64,000 nucleotides of DNA from Pseudomonas sp. N40(2020) (lineage in GTDB: Bacteria; Pseudomonadota; Gammaproteobacteria; Pseudomonadales; Pseudomonadaceae): assembly GCF_014472415.1 (NCBI RefSeq), contig NZ_JACSZV010000001.1, forward strand, positions 1-64,000, in the 5' to 3' direction. A model generated the notes under the pieces. It was given only the letters and a program-made list of their open reading frames with translations. It was not told the origin of the DNA and did not search any database. Below, in pieces: positions 34,115 through 41,902 of the stretch (position 1 is its first letter; each line of letters begins with the position of its first letter). Position numbers and translations under genes: made by a program.

Positions 34115-34443
34115 GCAACGTACTCAAATTTCCACAGCCTCAAGCGACCGTGCACATCAACGACGAAACAATGAGCCTTCTCACCAACGAGCAGCTTGCC
34201 TATCGCATCTGGGAGCTGCTCGACACCACGGTCGAGATCATCGGCAGTCCAGACGATCCAGGCTCACGCGAGCATTGGCATTTCAACCAGCAAGAGGCTT
34301 TCGGGAGTGCTCTTGAGGCGCAGATATGCGCGAGGGTGCTGGCTCGAGAAATCATCGGCGTCGAGCCACGTGAAATTCAGACCGAGCAAACGCGGCGCTT
34401 GCGCGCGGAGCACGGTATTCAAAACGACGGGGGTGAGGCATGA
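34111..34443 (+). CDS. Hypothetical early phage protein
   Basis: A 110-residue protein (LTNEQLAYRIWELLDTTVEI; later ALEAQICARVLAREIIGVEP). Mostly helical. No family recognised. ATGA-type overlaps with neighbours. Confidence 0.6.
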   Translation: MSNVLKFPQPQATVHINDETMSLLTNEQLAYRIWELLDTTVEIIGSPDDPGSREHWHFNQQEAFGSALEAQICARVLAREIIGVEPREIQTEQTRRLRAEHGIQNDGGEA

Positions 34444-34730
34444 GCGCTCAAATCAAAATCGAACGTCAGGTTGCCCATGATCAGCAGTACTTCGAGCAGT
34501 TCGACAACCTTACGTTGGCGGCGATGGGCTACAACCTCACCGACGAAGCCTATGACGAGTTGACTCACTCACGGGACCTGCTTCTGGAGCCGGACACGGC
34601 TTGGAACCTGTCGGCTTCCATAGCCAACGCGAACATGGCGCTTCGCGTTCTGGTGTTGAGACTGAGCAGTAGCTCCGGAGAAGCGCAGGCGGCTGGCGTT
34701 TACCTGATGGAGGGGGAGACGCTGCAATGA
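34440..34730 (+). CDS. Hypothetical early phage protein
   Basis: A 96-residue helical protein (YDELTHSRDLLLEPDTAWNL; NANMALRVLVLRLSSSSG). Unrecognised. In the chain of overlapping early genes. Confidence 0.6.
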   Translation: MSAQIKIERQVAHDQQYFEQFDNLTLAAMGYNLTDEAYDELTHSRDLLLEPDTAWNLSASIANANMALRVLVLRLSSSSGEAQAAGVYLMEGETLQ

Positions 34731-34951
34731 TCAACCAATCGCAAACTACAAACGCGGAGAAAGGTCCGGTGTCCGTGATCGCCGGCCCGTGGCCGAGCTA
34801 CAGCCAATTCAAAGGACTGCCAGATCGCGATCGCTGGGTCATGTACTCAAGCGCCAAGGCCTATCGCCAAGCGCTTGAAGATCAGGGACTGGTGATGGCC
34901 GAAGGGTACGACGCTTTTATACGCCGCGTCTGCGCCGAGCTGGAGATCTGA
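34727..34951 (+). CDS. Hypothetical small early phage protein
   Basis: A 74-residue protein (VIAGPWPSYSQFKGLPDRDR, then YRQALEDQGLVMAEGYDAF). The GPWPSYSQF region is repeated in many Pseudomonas phages as far as I recall, but no function is known to me. Confidence 0.6.
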   Translation: MINQSQTTNAEKGPVSVIAGPWPSYSQFKGLPDRDRWVMYSSAKAYRQALEDQGLVMAEGYDAFIRRVCAELEI

Positions 34952-34953
34952 CC

Positions 34954-35319
34954 ATGAGCATGAATTTGATGGTTAAGACCAGGGTGGGAAAACGTGAGCA
35001 GGTCCTGGCGAAGACCGACGGCCGCTGCGCCTATTGTGGCACCACTCTGTCTCTCGAAAACTTTGCGATCGACCACGTTAGGGCTCGTCGTAACGGAGGG
35101 AGCAACCGTATCTGTAATTTGATGCCGGCTTGCCACCCCTGCAACTTGGCAAAGGGTCCAAAGGACCTGGAACACTACCGCATGTACCTATCAGCGAAGG
35201 CGGTGACGGGCACGTCCGTGTTCGGTCAGTCCCAGCTTCTTTGGCTGAAGGAGGCGGGAGCTTTCCCGCTGCTCGGCTTCGACAGAGAGACGAAATTCTA
35301 CTTCGAGGTGATGGCATGA
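34954..35319 (+). CDS. HNH endonuclease domain protein
   Basis: A 121-residue protein with a zinc-ribbon HNH core: CAYCG, then FAIDHVRARRNGG with the D-H pair, NLMPACHPCN with the Asn and second Cys pair. HNH proteins at this early location can be homing-type or help DNA processing. ATG 34954 lies two bases after the previous stop. Not adjacent to terminase, so not the HK97-type packaging HNH. Confidence 0.85.
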   Translation: MSMNLMVKTRVGKREQVLAKTDGRCAYCGTTLSLENFAIDHVRARRNGGSNRICNLMPACHPCNLAKGPKDLEHYRMYLSAKAVTGTSVFGQSQLLWLKEAGAFPLLGFDRETKFYFEVMA

Positions 35320-36107
35320 GCATCATTCGCGCCCCTCGGCCCGAGGGGAATTTCTACCTGCTGAGCAAGCACATCAGTGAGGACCGGCGCCTGAGTTGGG
35401 GGGCTCGCGGGATGCTGGTGTTTCTGCTGGGTAAACCTGACCACTGGAAAGTCTCCCCTGCGCACCTGCGCGGTGAGACAGCAGAGTCTGCAAAGCCGAC
35501 CGGGCGAGACGGGATCTACGGGCTTTTGGACGAGCTCATCAATGCCGGCTACGTGCGCCGCGACCAGCCTCGCAGTGAGGCTGGTGTGCTTGGCGAAGTG
35601 AGTTACGTGGTCTCTGAAACACCGCTTCCGGATTTACCGCTTCCGGATTTACCGCATCCGGCTGAACCGCATACGGCTCGACCGCATACGGCAAATCCGA
35701 CACTAGTAAGTATTGAAGATAAGCAAGGACTGAAAAAACCAGCAACCACTGAAAACCCTTCAGGTGTTGGAGAGGGGAAATCGAAGGCTCACAAGTTTGA
35801 TCCTCTGACAGCCAGACCCTCCAACGCTTCCGAAAAAGCGTGGGCAGACTTCTGCGAAATGCGGAAGGCCAAACGGGCGCCTCTGACACTCCGCGCTTGT
35901 GAGCTGATCGCCAAGAAGTTGGCCAACCATCCAGAGCCGGACGCAGTGCTGGATAAGTCCACCACCAGCAGCTGGTCTGACATCTACCCCGACTCGGTAT
36001 TGCCAGGCGCTGGTGCGAAGAACGGGAAGCCTTCGACGTTCACCAACCTGCCGCAACACGAAGCAAACGCTTATCCGGAGGTGCCACATGGCCAAACCAA
36101 TTTCTAA
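35316..36107 (+). CDS. Phage replication initiator, O-like, with iterons inside the gene
   Basis: A 264-residue protein. The N-terminal 85 residues are a winged-helix-like DNA-binding domain (WGARGMLVFLLGKPDHWKVS, AKPTGRDGIYGLLDELINAG, YVRRDQPR). Residues 103-127 are the low-complexity repeat PLPDLPLPDLPHPAEPHTAR and on, encoded by five 15-base iterons. The C-terminus (about 165-230) should contact the helicase loader. Position just before dnaC-like and dnaB genes is that of lambda O. ATG 35316 overlaps the HNH stop by four bases. Confidence 0.8.
   Translation: MSIIRAPRPEGNFYLLSKHISEDRRLSWGARGMLVFLLGKPDHWKVSPAHLRGETAESAKPTGRDGIYGLLDELINAGYVRRDQPRSEAGVLGEVSYVVSETPLPDLPLPDLPHPAEPHTARPHTANPTLVSIEDKQGLKKPATTENPSGVGEGKSKAHKFDPLTARPSNASEKAWADFCEMRKAKRAPLTLRACELIAKKLANHPEPDAVLDKSTTSSWSDIYPDSVLPGAGAKNGKPSTFTNLPQHEANAYPEVPHGQTNF
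35621..35695. repeat. Five 15-base iterons, candidate replication origin
   Basis: Tandem units at 35621, 35636, 35651, 35666 and 35681, consensus ACCGCWTNCGGNTNN; the first two are identical. A relatively AT-rich stretch follows (35695-35740). This is the layout of lambda ori, where O binds iterons inside its own gene and melts the adjacent AT-rich DNA. Confidence 0.75.
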
Positions 36108-36888
36108 GTTCAGCCGCGTGCCGGATGTTCGTTTCTTCGAGGCGCAGTGCCCGGTGCATGGCACGGTCGACGGTGCTGAGGTCGAGCAGTTCGACGGCTC
36201 GTACCTGGTGCGCGCTTGCCGTCGGTGCCAGTGGGAGGCGATGAACACAGCCGACACCCGCAGCGAGGCTCACACGCAGGCACTGGCTCGCCGCAAGGCT
36301 ACGGCGTTGAACGAGCTGCTGATCGGATCGGGCATCACACCGCGCTTTGCTGAATGCACGCTCGACAACTACCGGACCAGCACTGCCGATATGGCCTCAG
36401 CGCTGATCGTGTGCCATGCCTACGCAGATCAGTTCGAGGAGAACTACCGCGCCGGCCGCGGACTGTTGCTGACCGGCAATGTCGGTACCGGGAAAACTCA
36501 CCTGGCCAGCGGCATCGTGCAGCAGGTGATCCGGAAGTTCGGCGCCTTGGCGCTCATCGTCTCGGCCGCTGAAATAATCCGTATCGCCAAGGGCGCAATG
36601 GTGCGCGGCGCCGAACACACCGAGCGCGACGTGATCAACGAACTGGCCGGGCTGGACCTGCTGGTGATCGACGAGATAGGCGCGCAGAAGGGCAGCGAAT
36701 ACGAGCTTGGCCTGCTGCACGAAGTCATTGATCGCCGGTATCAACTGGTGCGCCCCACCGTGGTGGTGTCGAACCTGCCGGCTAGCACTCTGGGCCAGTT
36801 CATCGGCGATCGCGCGCTCGATCGGCTGCGCCAGAACGGTGGTCAAGCCGTCGGCTTCAGCTGGTCGTCGATGAGGGCCACCGCATGA
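36088..36888 (+). CDS. DnaC/IstB-like helicase-loader ATPase
   Basis: A 266-residue AAA+ protein. An N-terminal Cys-rich segment (CPVHG, then CRRCQW) precedes Walker A GNVGTGKTH (about 131-139), Walker B LDLLVIDEIG and sensor VVVSNLPA. It loads DnaB on the origin. ATG 36088 has GGAGG upstream and overlaps the initiator by 20 bases. The adjacent DnaB gene overlaps by four bases. Confidence 0.9.
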   Translation: MAKPISKFSRVPDVRFFEAQCPVHGTVDGAEVEQFDGSYLVRACRRCQWEAMNTADTRSEAHTQALARRKATALNELLIGSGITPRFAECTLDNYRTSTADMASALIVCHAYADQFEENYRAGRGLLLTGNVGTGKTHLASGIVQQVIRKFGALALIVSAAEIIRIAKGAMVRGAEHTERDVINELAGLDLLVIDEIGAQKGSEYELGLLHEVIDRRYQLVRPTVVVSNLPASTLGQFIGDRALDRLRQNGGQAVGFSWSSMRATA

Positions 36889-38258
36889 GTGAATATCGTG
36901 AACTGTTCAGCGATGAGGCTGAACATGCATTGCTTGGGGCAATGTTGCTGGATGGCGAGCTGTTCGACGCCATCACCAGTCAGGTCTCTGCGGCGGACTT
37001 CCACGATCCAGAGAATGCTGCACTGTTCCAAACGATGATCGGCTGTCACGCGGCCGGCAGCCCGGTTGACCCGGTAACGCTGCATGACTTCGCCGAGTAC
37101 CTGCCAAGCGGCACGCGAACGATGGCCTACGCCGGCGAGCTGGCGCGCAATACGCCCAGCACTGCCAATTGGAAGGCCTACGCCAAGGTGGTGACAGAGC
37201 GCGCAGTGCTGCGCCGTCTGGTGGACGCTGCTGACACGGTGCGCGAGCTGGCCACCGAGAATCGGCCGGTCGCCGAGATCATCGCCAGCGCTCAGCTGGC
37301 AATGGCGGATCTGCGCGACTTGCAAACCGGAGAACCGGACTACAAGCGCATGGACGAGGTGGTAACGCGCAACATAGACATCATTGACTCCAAGTTCAAC
37401 GGCACGCTGCAATCTGGTCTGTCGACCGGGCTGGTAGATCTGGACAAGATGATCCGTGGCCTGCGGAAAAAGACCGTCACCATCGTGGCCGGCCTGCCGG
37501 GGAGCGGTAAAACCACGCTCGGTCTGCAGATCGCCCAGCACATCGCGTGCAGCGGTGCCGGAGTCGGCATGGTGTTCTCGTTGGAAATGCCGGAGGAGGA
37601 GCTGGGCAATCGTTCGCTGGCGTCCATCGGCGGTATCGACCTGCGAAAACTCGATGACGGACAGCTGCAGGACGATGACTGGCCGCGGCTGACCTCGGCT
37701 GTGAGCAAGATCCTCGATATGCCGCTGTTCGTTTGCGACAAGTCTGGTCTGACGGTGGCACGCATCCGCAGCATCGCCCGCCAAGTACAGCGCACTCATG
37801 GCCTCGACGTGGTGGTGATCGATTACATCGGCCTGATCGGCTCGGACGGCAAAGCGTTCAACCGCACCTCTGAGCTTGGCAAGATCTCGACCGGCATCGT
37901 GAACATCGCCAAGGAGCTGGAGGTGCCGGTGATCCTGCTGGCGCAACTCAATCGCGACTCGACCAAGCGTCCAGGCAAGAAGCCGATCGCCTCCGACCTG
38001 CGCGACTCCGGCCAGATCGAAGCGGACGCTCACTGCATCATCCTCGTTCATCGCGACATGGACGACGAGGCGGGCCAGAACGGCGTCACCGAGTTGATCA
38101 TGCCCAAGTGCAGGCACGCGCCTGTTGGCTCTTGTCTCGTTCAGCAGCAGGGGCAGTACGCCCGATTCGTCAACTTCGCCGGCAACCGCGAGCCATCCAA
38201 CGAAGAAGTGGAGATCGGCCGCTCCTTCGCCAGTCAGTACAGGGGAGCATCCCGATGA
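36885..38258 (+). CDS. dnaB: Replicative DNA helicase DnaB
   Basis: A 457-residue helicase. N-terminal DnaB domain (SDEAEHALLGAMLLDGELFD) and a C-terminal RecA-like motor with Walker A GLPGSGKTTLG, Walker B VVVIDYIGLIG and the arginine-finger region near AQLNRDSTKRPGKKP, DLRDSGQIEADA. Complete length. It is a phage-encoded helicase working with the O-like initiator and loader, so the phage replicates without host DnaB recruitment. Confidence 0.93.
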   Translation: MSEYRELFSDEAEHALLGAMLLDGELFDAITSQVSAADFHDPENAALFQTMIGCHAAGSPVDPVTLHDFAEYLPSGTRTMAYAGELARNTPSTANWKAYAKVVTERAVLRRLVDAADTVRELATENRPVAEIIASAQLAMADLRDLQTGEPDYKRMDEVVTRNIDIIDSKFNGTLQSGLSTGLVDLDKMIRGLRKKTVTIVAGLPGSGKTTLGLQIAQHIACSGAGVGMVFSLEMPEEELGNRSLASIGGIDLRKLDDGQLQDDDWPRLTSAVSKILDMPLFVCDKSGLTVARIRSIARQVQRTHGLDVVVIDYIGLIGSDGKAFNRTSELGKISTGIVNIAKELEVPVILLAQLNRDSTKRPGKKPIASDLRDSGQIEADAHCIILVHRDMDDEAGQNGVTELIMPKCRHAPVGSCLVQQQGQYARFVNFAGNREPSNEEVEIGRSFASQYRGASR

Positions 38259-38539
38259 GTAACGTAACTGCGGCACTGCCGCGCAAAAGCTTGACTGCGG
38301 TCGAGTGCAAGTTCCTGAAGCAGGGCAACCGTCTGCTGCTGGAAAAGACAAATGGCCGGATCGGCTCGGCGGCGTTCATGGACATCATCGCCGACTGGCA
38401 CACCTCGCGCGCCAATCTCGGATTCGAGGCATTCGCCCGACTCTGGATCGCTGAAGGCAACGCAAAAAACAAGATCGCTGACAAGCTGCTGCGGGAGCTG
38501 TTCGGCATGGATGAGCCTAACCCGAGGAAAGCGGCATGA
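38255..38539 (+). CDS. Hypothetical protein between dnaB and Q
   Basis: A 94-residue protein (KSLTAVECKFLKQGNRLLLE, AFMDIIADWHTSRANLGFEA). Helical, no recognised family. ATG 38255 overlaps the dnaB stop by four bases; it also overlaps Q start by four. Confidence 0.6.
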   Translation: MSNVTAALPRKSLTAVECKFLKQGNRLLLEKTNGRIGSAAFMDIIADWHTSRANLGFEAFARLWIAEGNAKNKIADKLLRELFGMDEPNPRKAA

Positions 38540-38922
38540 AGAAAAGAACATACGTTGACAAACCGCTGGGCGACACCGAGTACCTGCTCGAGCAGTGGGG
38601 ATCGTGGCGAATGGCAGGAATGGGTGTTCCTCGGTACGTCTCCCCGGTGGCTGCGATGATGAACCAGTTCAATCCTGAGCCCAGCACGCAGTCATACGTA
38701 ATCACCGATGACGTTGCGCTGGTCGTGGATGCCGCGCTCGCTCGATTGATTAAGCGGGAGCAGCAGATGGGTGACTTTGTCTGGTATTACTTCGGTGCAA
38801 AGTGGCCAGCAAACCGCGTTGCGCGGGAGCATGGGATATCTGAGCGAAAGGCATGGGAGCTGATCAAGGCGGGAGTGGCTTGGATCGACGGGGCGATTGA
38901 TCGAACTACTGAAGCTGCGTAG
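38536..38922 (+). CDS. Antitermination protein Q-like
   Basis: A 128-residue protein with YLLEQWGSWRMAGMGVPRYV near the start and a helix-turn-helix-like end (AREHGISERKAWELIKAGVA). This shape and size match the small Q family antiterminators of Pseudomonas and lambdoid phages. Last gene of the early rightward run, directly before the terminator-rich late leader, as expected for Q. Confidence 0.8.
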   Translation: MKKRTYVDKPLGDTEYLLEQWGSWRMAGMGVPRYVSPVAAMMNQFNPEPSTQSYVITDDVALVVDAALARLIKREQQMGDFVWYYFGAKWPANRVAREHGISERKAWELIKAGVAWIDGAIDRTTEAA

Positions 38923-38998
38923 AAAAAGCTTTCCGTACAGATAAACACCTGTTTTCATGGCACCGTGTTCAGCTTTTCAAGCGCGACACATCAGACAG

Positions 38999-39024
38999 AG
39001 CCCGGCCATTGCGTCGGGCTTTTT
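38999..39024 (+). terminator. Intrinsic terminator after Q
   Basis: Arms AGCCCG and CGGGCT with a T5 run. It lies in the late leader; a Q-modified polymerase could read through it. Confidence 0.75.
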
Positions 39025-39081
39025 GTTGGATTGGATTTTTCGTTATGGCACTCTGCTACTCCGACTAATGGAGTGTCTGGA

Positions 39082-39549
39082 ATGTCAAAGTTTTTGGAAG
39101 TGGCGAATACATACAAGCAAGCTCTCGAGGCTGATGCTGAGAAGCTCGAACATTTGCGCGATGTCGCACAGCAGGTGCGCAGGAAGTTTGAGGAATATCT
39201 AGGCGTGCCGAGCGGAAACCCGGTAATGATCAATGGCAGGGAGGCGCCACACGTCGCAATTGGAGATATTGATAAGAACGGAAACTTCACCGGAATTCCA
39301 AAAAAGGAGTTCCAACGATCATCCGCGGACCGCATTCAGTTCGTCATATGGTTCACCTACGATCCTGAGCCAAAACCGCGGACGGATGGCTCAATATCTT
39401 TTCATTTGCAGCTCGAGCAAATCGACAAGGGATACACGATTTGGCTCAACGACTTCGAAGAGCTCAAGATTTCTCTCGAAGACATGACTCCTTTGTTTGA
39501 TGCCATGTATCAAAGCGCCATGGAAAAGGCGCGCAAAGCTATTCACTAA
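39082..39549 (+). CDS. Hypothetical moron-like protein
   Basis: A 155-residue soluble protein with long N-terminal helices (LEVANTYKQALEADAEKLEH) and a beta-rich middle (DRIQFVIWFTYDPEPKPRTD). No family recognised. It is flanked by terminators at 38999 and 39591, so it is an independent cassette. Confidence 0.6.
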   Translation: MSKFLEVANTYKQALEADAEKLEHLRDVAQQVRRKFEEYLGVPSGNPVMINGREAPHVAIGDIDKNGNFTGIPKKEFQRSSADRIQFVIWFTYDPEPKPRTDGSISFHLQLEQIDKGYTIWLNDFEELKISLEDMTPLFDAMYQSAMEKARKAIH

Positions 39550-39590
39550 ATTCGATTCTGCAGCTCTTGGGAGCTGCTTATGAATACTCA

Positions 39591-39617
39591 AGCCTCGGCA
39601 TTCGCCGGGGCTTTTTC
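39591..39617 (+). terminator. Terminator with attached RBS-like tail
   Basis: Arms AGCCTCGGC and GCCGGGGCT (one G-U pair), then TTTTTCGTTTCTGGAG (39612-39627), the same tail as at 48148 and 55512. Confidence 0.75.
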
Positions 39618-39633
39618 GTTTCTGGAGCATTCG

Positions 39634-39687
39634 ATGCAAAGCCACGACTATGTGCCTGGTGTCTCCGTTCGGAAGCTTGATAAGTAA
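39634..39687 (+). CDS. Possible 17-residue minigene after the terminator
   Basis: ATG 39634 follows TCTGGAG at six bases and reads MQSHDYVPGVSVRKLDK then TAA. The same RBS-like tail starts real genes at 48171 and 55538. It may be a residual or true small peptide; weak support. Confidence 0.3.
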   Translation: MQSHDYVPGVSVRKLDK

Positions 39688-39711
39688 TCCTGATTGATGC
39701 GCGCCACGTTT

Positions 39712-39740
39712 TTGAGAGTTTCAATTCGTGGCGCTATGGA
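39712..39740 (+). promoter_or_regulatory. Candidate promoter of the membrane-protein moron
   Basis: TTGAGA (39712-39717) and TATGGA (39735-39740) with a 17-base spacer precede the 39829 gene. A good sigma-70-like match by eye. Confidence 0.4.
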
Positions 39741-39828
39741 TGCCCCATTCTCAGATCGCCAGGTCTGATTCTGGGGGATGATGCTGTTACGATGGCCACC
39801 ACTCAAATCAGCGTTTTAGAGGGATCTT

Positions 39829-40194
39829 ATGCAGTCGTTTTTGTCGAAGACTTTTGGCGGGCTGACCCCCAGCTACTACATCCGGCAGCTTATTTTTGGG
39901 TCGTTGTTTACGATTCTGATTTTGTCGGTCGCGGCCAATAGCCCAACCGGCCTGATGGGTAAGCCTGGGCTGATTGTGATGTCGGTCATCAGCACGCTGC
40001 TCTACCCATACTCTCGGTTCGTATATGAGAGCGTCGTAAGCTACGTGATGGGCGGGAACGTATTCTTCGTCAACGCCATCCTTATGCTGATGGTGAAAGG
40101 GTTCACGATGGCGATGTGCTGGTCGTTTGCAATCTTCATTGCACCGGTTGGCCTGGCGTATCTCTACTGGCACAACAGTCGCCAGGTATCTTGA
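39829..40194 (+). CDS. Small membrane protein (moron)
   Basis: A 121-residue protein with three or four membrane helices (LIFGSLFTILILSVAA, LIVMSVISTLLYPYS, FTMAMCWSFAIFIAPVGLAY). It has its own candidate promoter and is followed ten bases later by a terminator, so it can be made in the lysogen. Such phage membrane proteins often exclude superinfecting phages; not provable here. Confidence 0.75.
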   Translation: MQSFLSKTFGGLTPSYYIRQLIFGSLFTILILSVAANSPTGLMGKPGLIVMSVISTLLYPYSRFVYESVVSYVMGGNVFFVNAILMLMVKGFTMAMCWSFAIFIAPVGLAYLYWHNSRQVS

Positions 40195-40203
40195 ATGCGA
40201 GGA

Positions 40204-40230
40204 AGCCCGGCCATTGAGTCGGGCTTTTTT
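40204..40230 (+). terminator. Intrinsic terminator after the membrane-protein moron
   Basis: Arms AGCCCG and CGGGCT with a T6 run; near-copy of the terminator at 38999 (shared GGCCATTG loop start). Confidence 0.8.
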
Positions 40231-40283
40231 GTCGAAAGGATTCGATGTATATGTGAGTTTCATTTAGTGGCTAGGAGCCATCC

Positions 40284-40748
40284 ATGAGCGACGAAACGGT
40301 AAAAAATCCTTCTCATGAGGAATACTTTGGAAGTGCCCCGACAGTCAAAAGCGAGTGGGACGGCAGGCAAGTCGACTGGTTGCTGCAGTGGCTCAGCGGT
40401 TTCATAAACGATACGAACATAAGAATCGGAGTAACGCTCACCGTCGGCGGAAACATGGTCACCGGGACGTTAATTCCGCATGAGGCTTACTTCGAACGGT
40501 TAGCGACAGATATTTCCACGCCCTTTGCAGACACCGATCCGGAAGGTCAGGAAGCACTCTATAAGCGAATCATTGGCTTTGGTAAGGCTGATCCGGAAGT
40601 GGAGAATCTTCCCAACCAGTATGTTCACCTCGATAATGCGCGCGTGCACACTGGAGGAAATCAGATCCTTCCAAGCCAAGGCACACTGTGGCGCGGGAAA
40701 GTGTCAGCGATAGATGGGTTCATACTCGGTGAGCTGAACAACGTTTGA
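40284..40748 (+). CDS. Hypothetical protein, faintly GvpU-like
   Basis: A 154-residue protein with VDWLLQWLSGFINDTNIRIG then VTLTVGGNMVTGTLIPHEAYF, a pattern I faintly associate with gas-vesicle accessory GvpU; this could easily be coincidence. AGGAG precedes ATG 40284. It stands between two terminators, so it is a third moron-style cassette. Confidence 0.55.
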   Translation: MSDETVKNPSHEEYFGSAPTVKSEWDGRQVDWLLQWLSGFINDTNIRIGVTLTVGGNMVTGTLIPHEAYFERLATDISTPFADTDPEGQEALYKRIIGFGKADPEVENLPNQYVHLDNARVHTGGNQILPSQGTLWRGKVSAIDGFILGELNNV

Positions 40749-40795
40749 TCATGTAATAAGCATCTGACCGCTGCTGGTCGGGTGCACCCATATCA

Positions 40796-40822
40796 AGCCT
40801 CGGCATTCGCCGGGGCTTTTTC
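40796..40822 (+). terminator. Intrinsic terminator before the holin
   Basis: Same arms as at 39591 (AGCCTCGGC, GCCGGGGCT) and a T5 run; sequence is repeated nearly base for base. Confidence 0.75.
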
Positions 40823-40917
40823 GTTTTCGGTTCTACCACACCCATCGCTCCGAGCTGGGAGTGCTGCTGGAGCCGGATCTATTCCCGACACCACCAGGCC
40901 TCGGCCGGGAGTGGCCT

Positions 40918-41316
40918 ATGAGAGTCACCAATATGTCCGAACCCGGTCCACTCACCGCCGCTGGTGGTATTGCACTGTACAAGCTGGGCGCCTTTGGCTT
41001 CATTGCCGGGCTTGCCGCAGTTGTCGTAATGGCGATGACACTCCCGAAGACGGTGCGTGAGTTCTGCGTAGCGATGATCAGCACCACAGTCTCCAGCATT
41101 TGTGGCGGTGCCTTCGTCGTGCGCTGGTTGGGTATTGGCGACTGGGCAAACGACGATGTGGGACTCATTGCTATCGGCGGTTTGATCTTTGTGTGTGGTT
41201 TGCCGGCATGGGTGCTGGTCCGCGCTTGGTTCAAGTGGGCTGAGGCGCGGCGAGATAAAGACCTGGGTCAACTTATCCAGGACGTAGCCGATCTACGCAA
41301 AGATCTAAAGGGGTAG
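40918..41316 (+). CDS. Phage holin-like membrane protein
   Basis: A 132-residue protein with three membrane helices: LYKLGAFGFIAGLAAVVVMA, FCVAMISTTVSSICGGAFVV and VGLIAIGGLIFVCGLPAWVL, then a charged cytoplasmic tail (WAEARRDKDLGQLIQDVADL). This matches Pseudomonas phage holins that form lysis holes. ATG 40918 has GGGAG upstream; ATG 40933 is possible. The rest of the lysis set is 22 kb away. Confidence 0.7.
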   Translation: MRVTNMSEPGPLTAAGGIALYKLGAFGFIAGLAAVVVMAMTLPKTVREFCVAMISTTVSSICGGAFVVRWLGIGDWANDDVGLIAIGGLIFVCGLPAWVLVRAWFKWAEARRDKDLGQLIQDVADLRKDLKG

Positions 41317-41325
41317 GAGCTGAGT

Positions 41326-41706
41326 ATGAACACTGGAGACAAACAAGCCATCTCATCTTGGCAGGTGGTCGTTTATGACGACTGCGTCAGTTTCAAACGT
41401 GTTGATGACGGGCAGATGCTAGAAAGTTATCCGCACGTTTCCATTTCAAAAGCGGCTGTATATGCAATGGCTATTGTTCATGGCCTTCAACCACCAAGAG
41501 ATTTTCGGCCGTGCGATAAACCGATTGAGGCTCATGGGGACGATGAAATCAAAGAGGCAGAGACGGATCTGCTCAAGGCGCAACAGCGATGCCTTGAGCA
41601 GAAAACTCATTTCATGGTTGGCGCGATACACAAGTGCGAGCCATCTACTGACAATCAGTTGCGTAGTGAGCAGTTTATTGTTGCGGCGCTAAGGATGGGG
41701 AGTTGA
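41326..41706 (+). CDS. Hypothetical phage protein
   Basis: A 126-residue soluble protein (WQVVVYDDCVSFKRVDDGQM; IKEAETDLLKAQQRCLEQKT). It follows the holin by nine bases. The C-terminus overlaps an opposing gene by 32 bases. No family recognised. Confidence 0.55.
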   Translation: MNTGDKQAISSWQVVVYDDCVSFKRVDDGQMLESYPHVSISKAAVYAMAIVHGLQPPRDFRPCDKPIEAHGDDEIKEAETDLLKAQQRCLEQKTHFMVGAIHKCEPSTDNQLRSEQFIVAALRMGS

Positions 41707-41902
41707 CGGCAAAAATATTGGCTGTCGCCTTCTTGACCTCTTCGAGGTCATCTCTAAAACCTTCAGGAAAGTGTTTGAGTTCCATCTCGAGGAAAGTGTG
41801 CGCGTGACGAACTACGTTCTGTTGGCCGTTTTCATTGAGAGCCCTGATTAGCGAGATAAGTGCGAGCTGGGTGGCAAAAGCTTCTGTGTTCAAATTTTTC
41901 AT
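41675..41902 (-). CDS. Small leftward gene in the late region
   Basis: A 75-residue helical protein (MKNLNTEAFATQLALISLIR; HAHTFLEMELKHFPEGFR). AAGGA lies five bases before ATG 41902. The only leftward gene inside the late operon; maybe a moron or an antisense regulator. Confidence 0.6.
   Translation of the reverse strand: MKNLNTEAFATQLALISLIRALNENGQQNVVRHAHTFLEMELKHFPEGFRDDLEEVKKATANIFAVNSPSLAPQQ

Noticed and set aside
35621..35695. CRISPR-like repeat array
   Set aside because: The 15-base units are contiguous with no spacers and lie in frame inside the initiator gene; iterons explain them.
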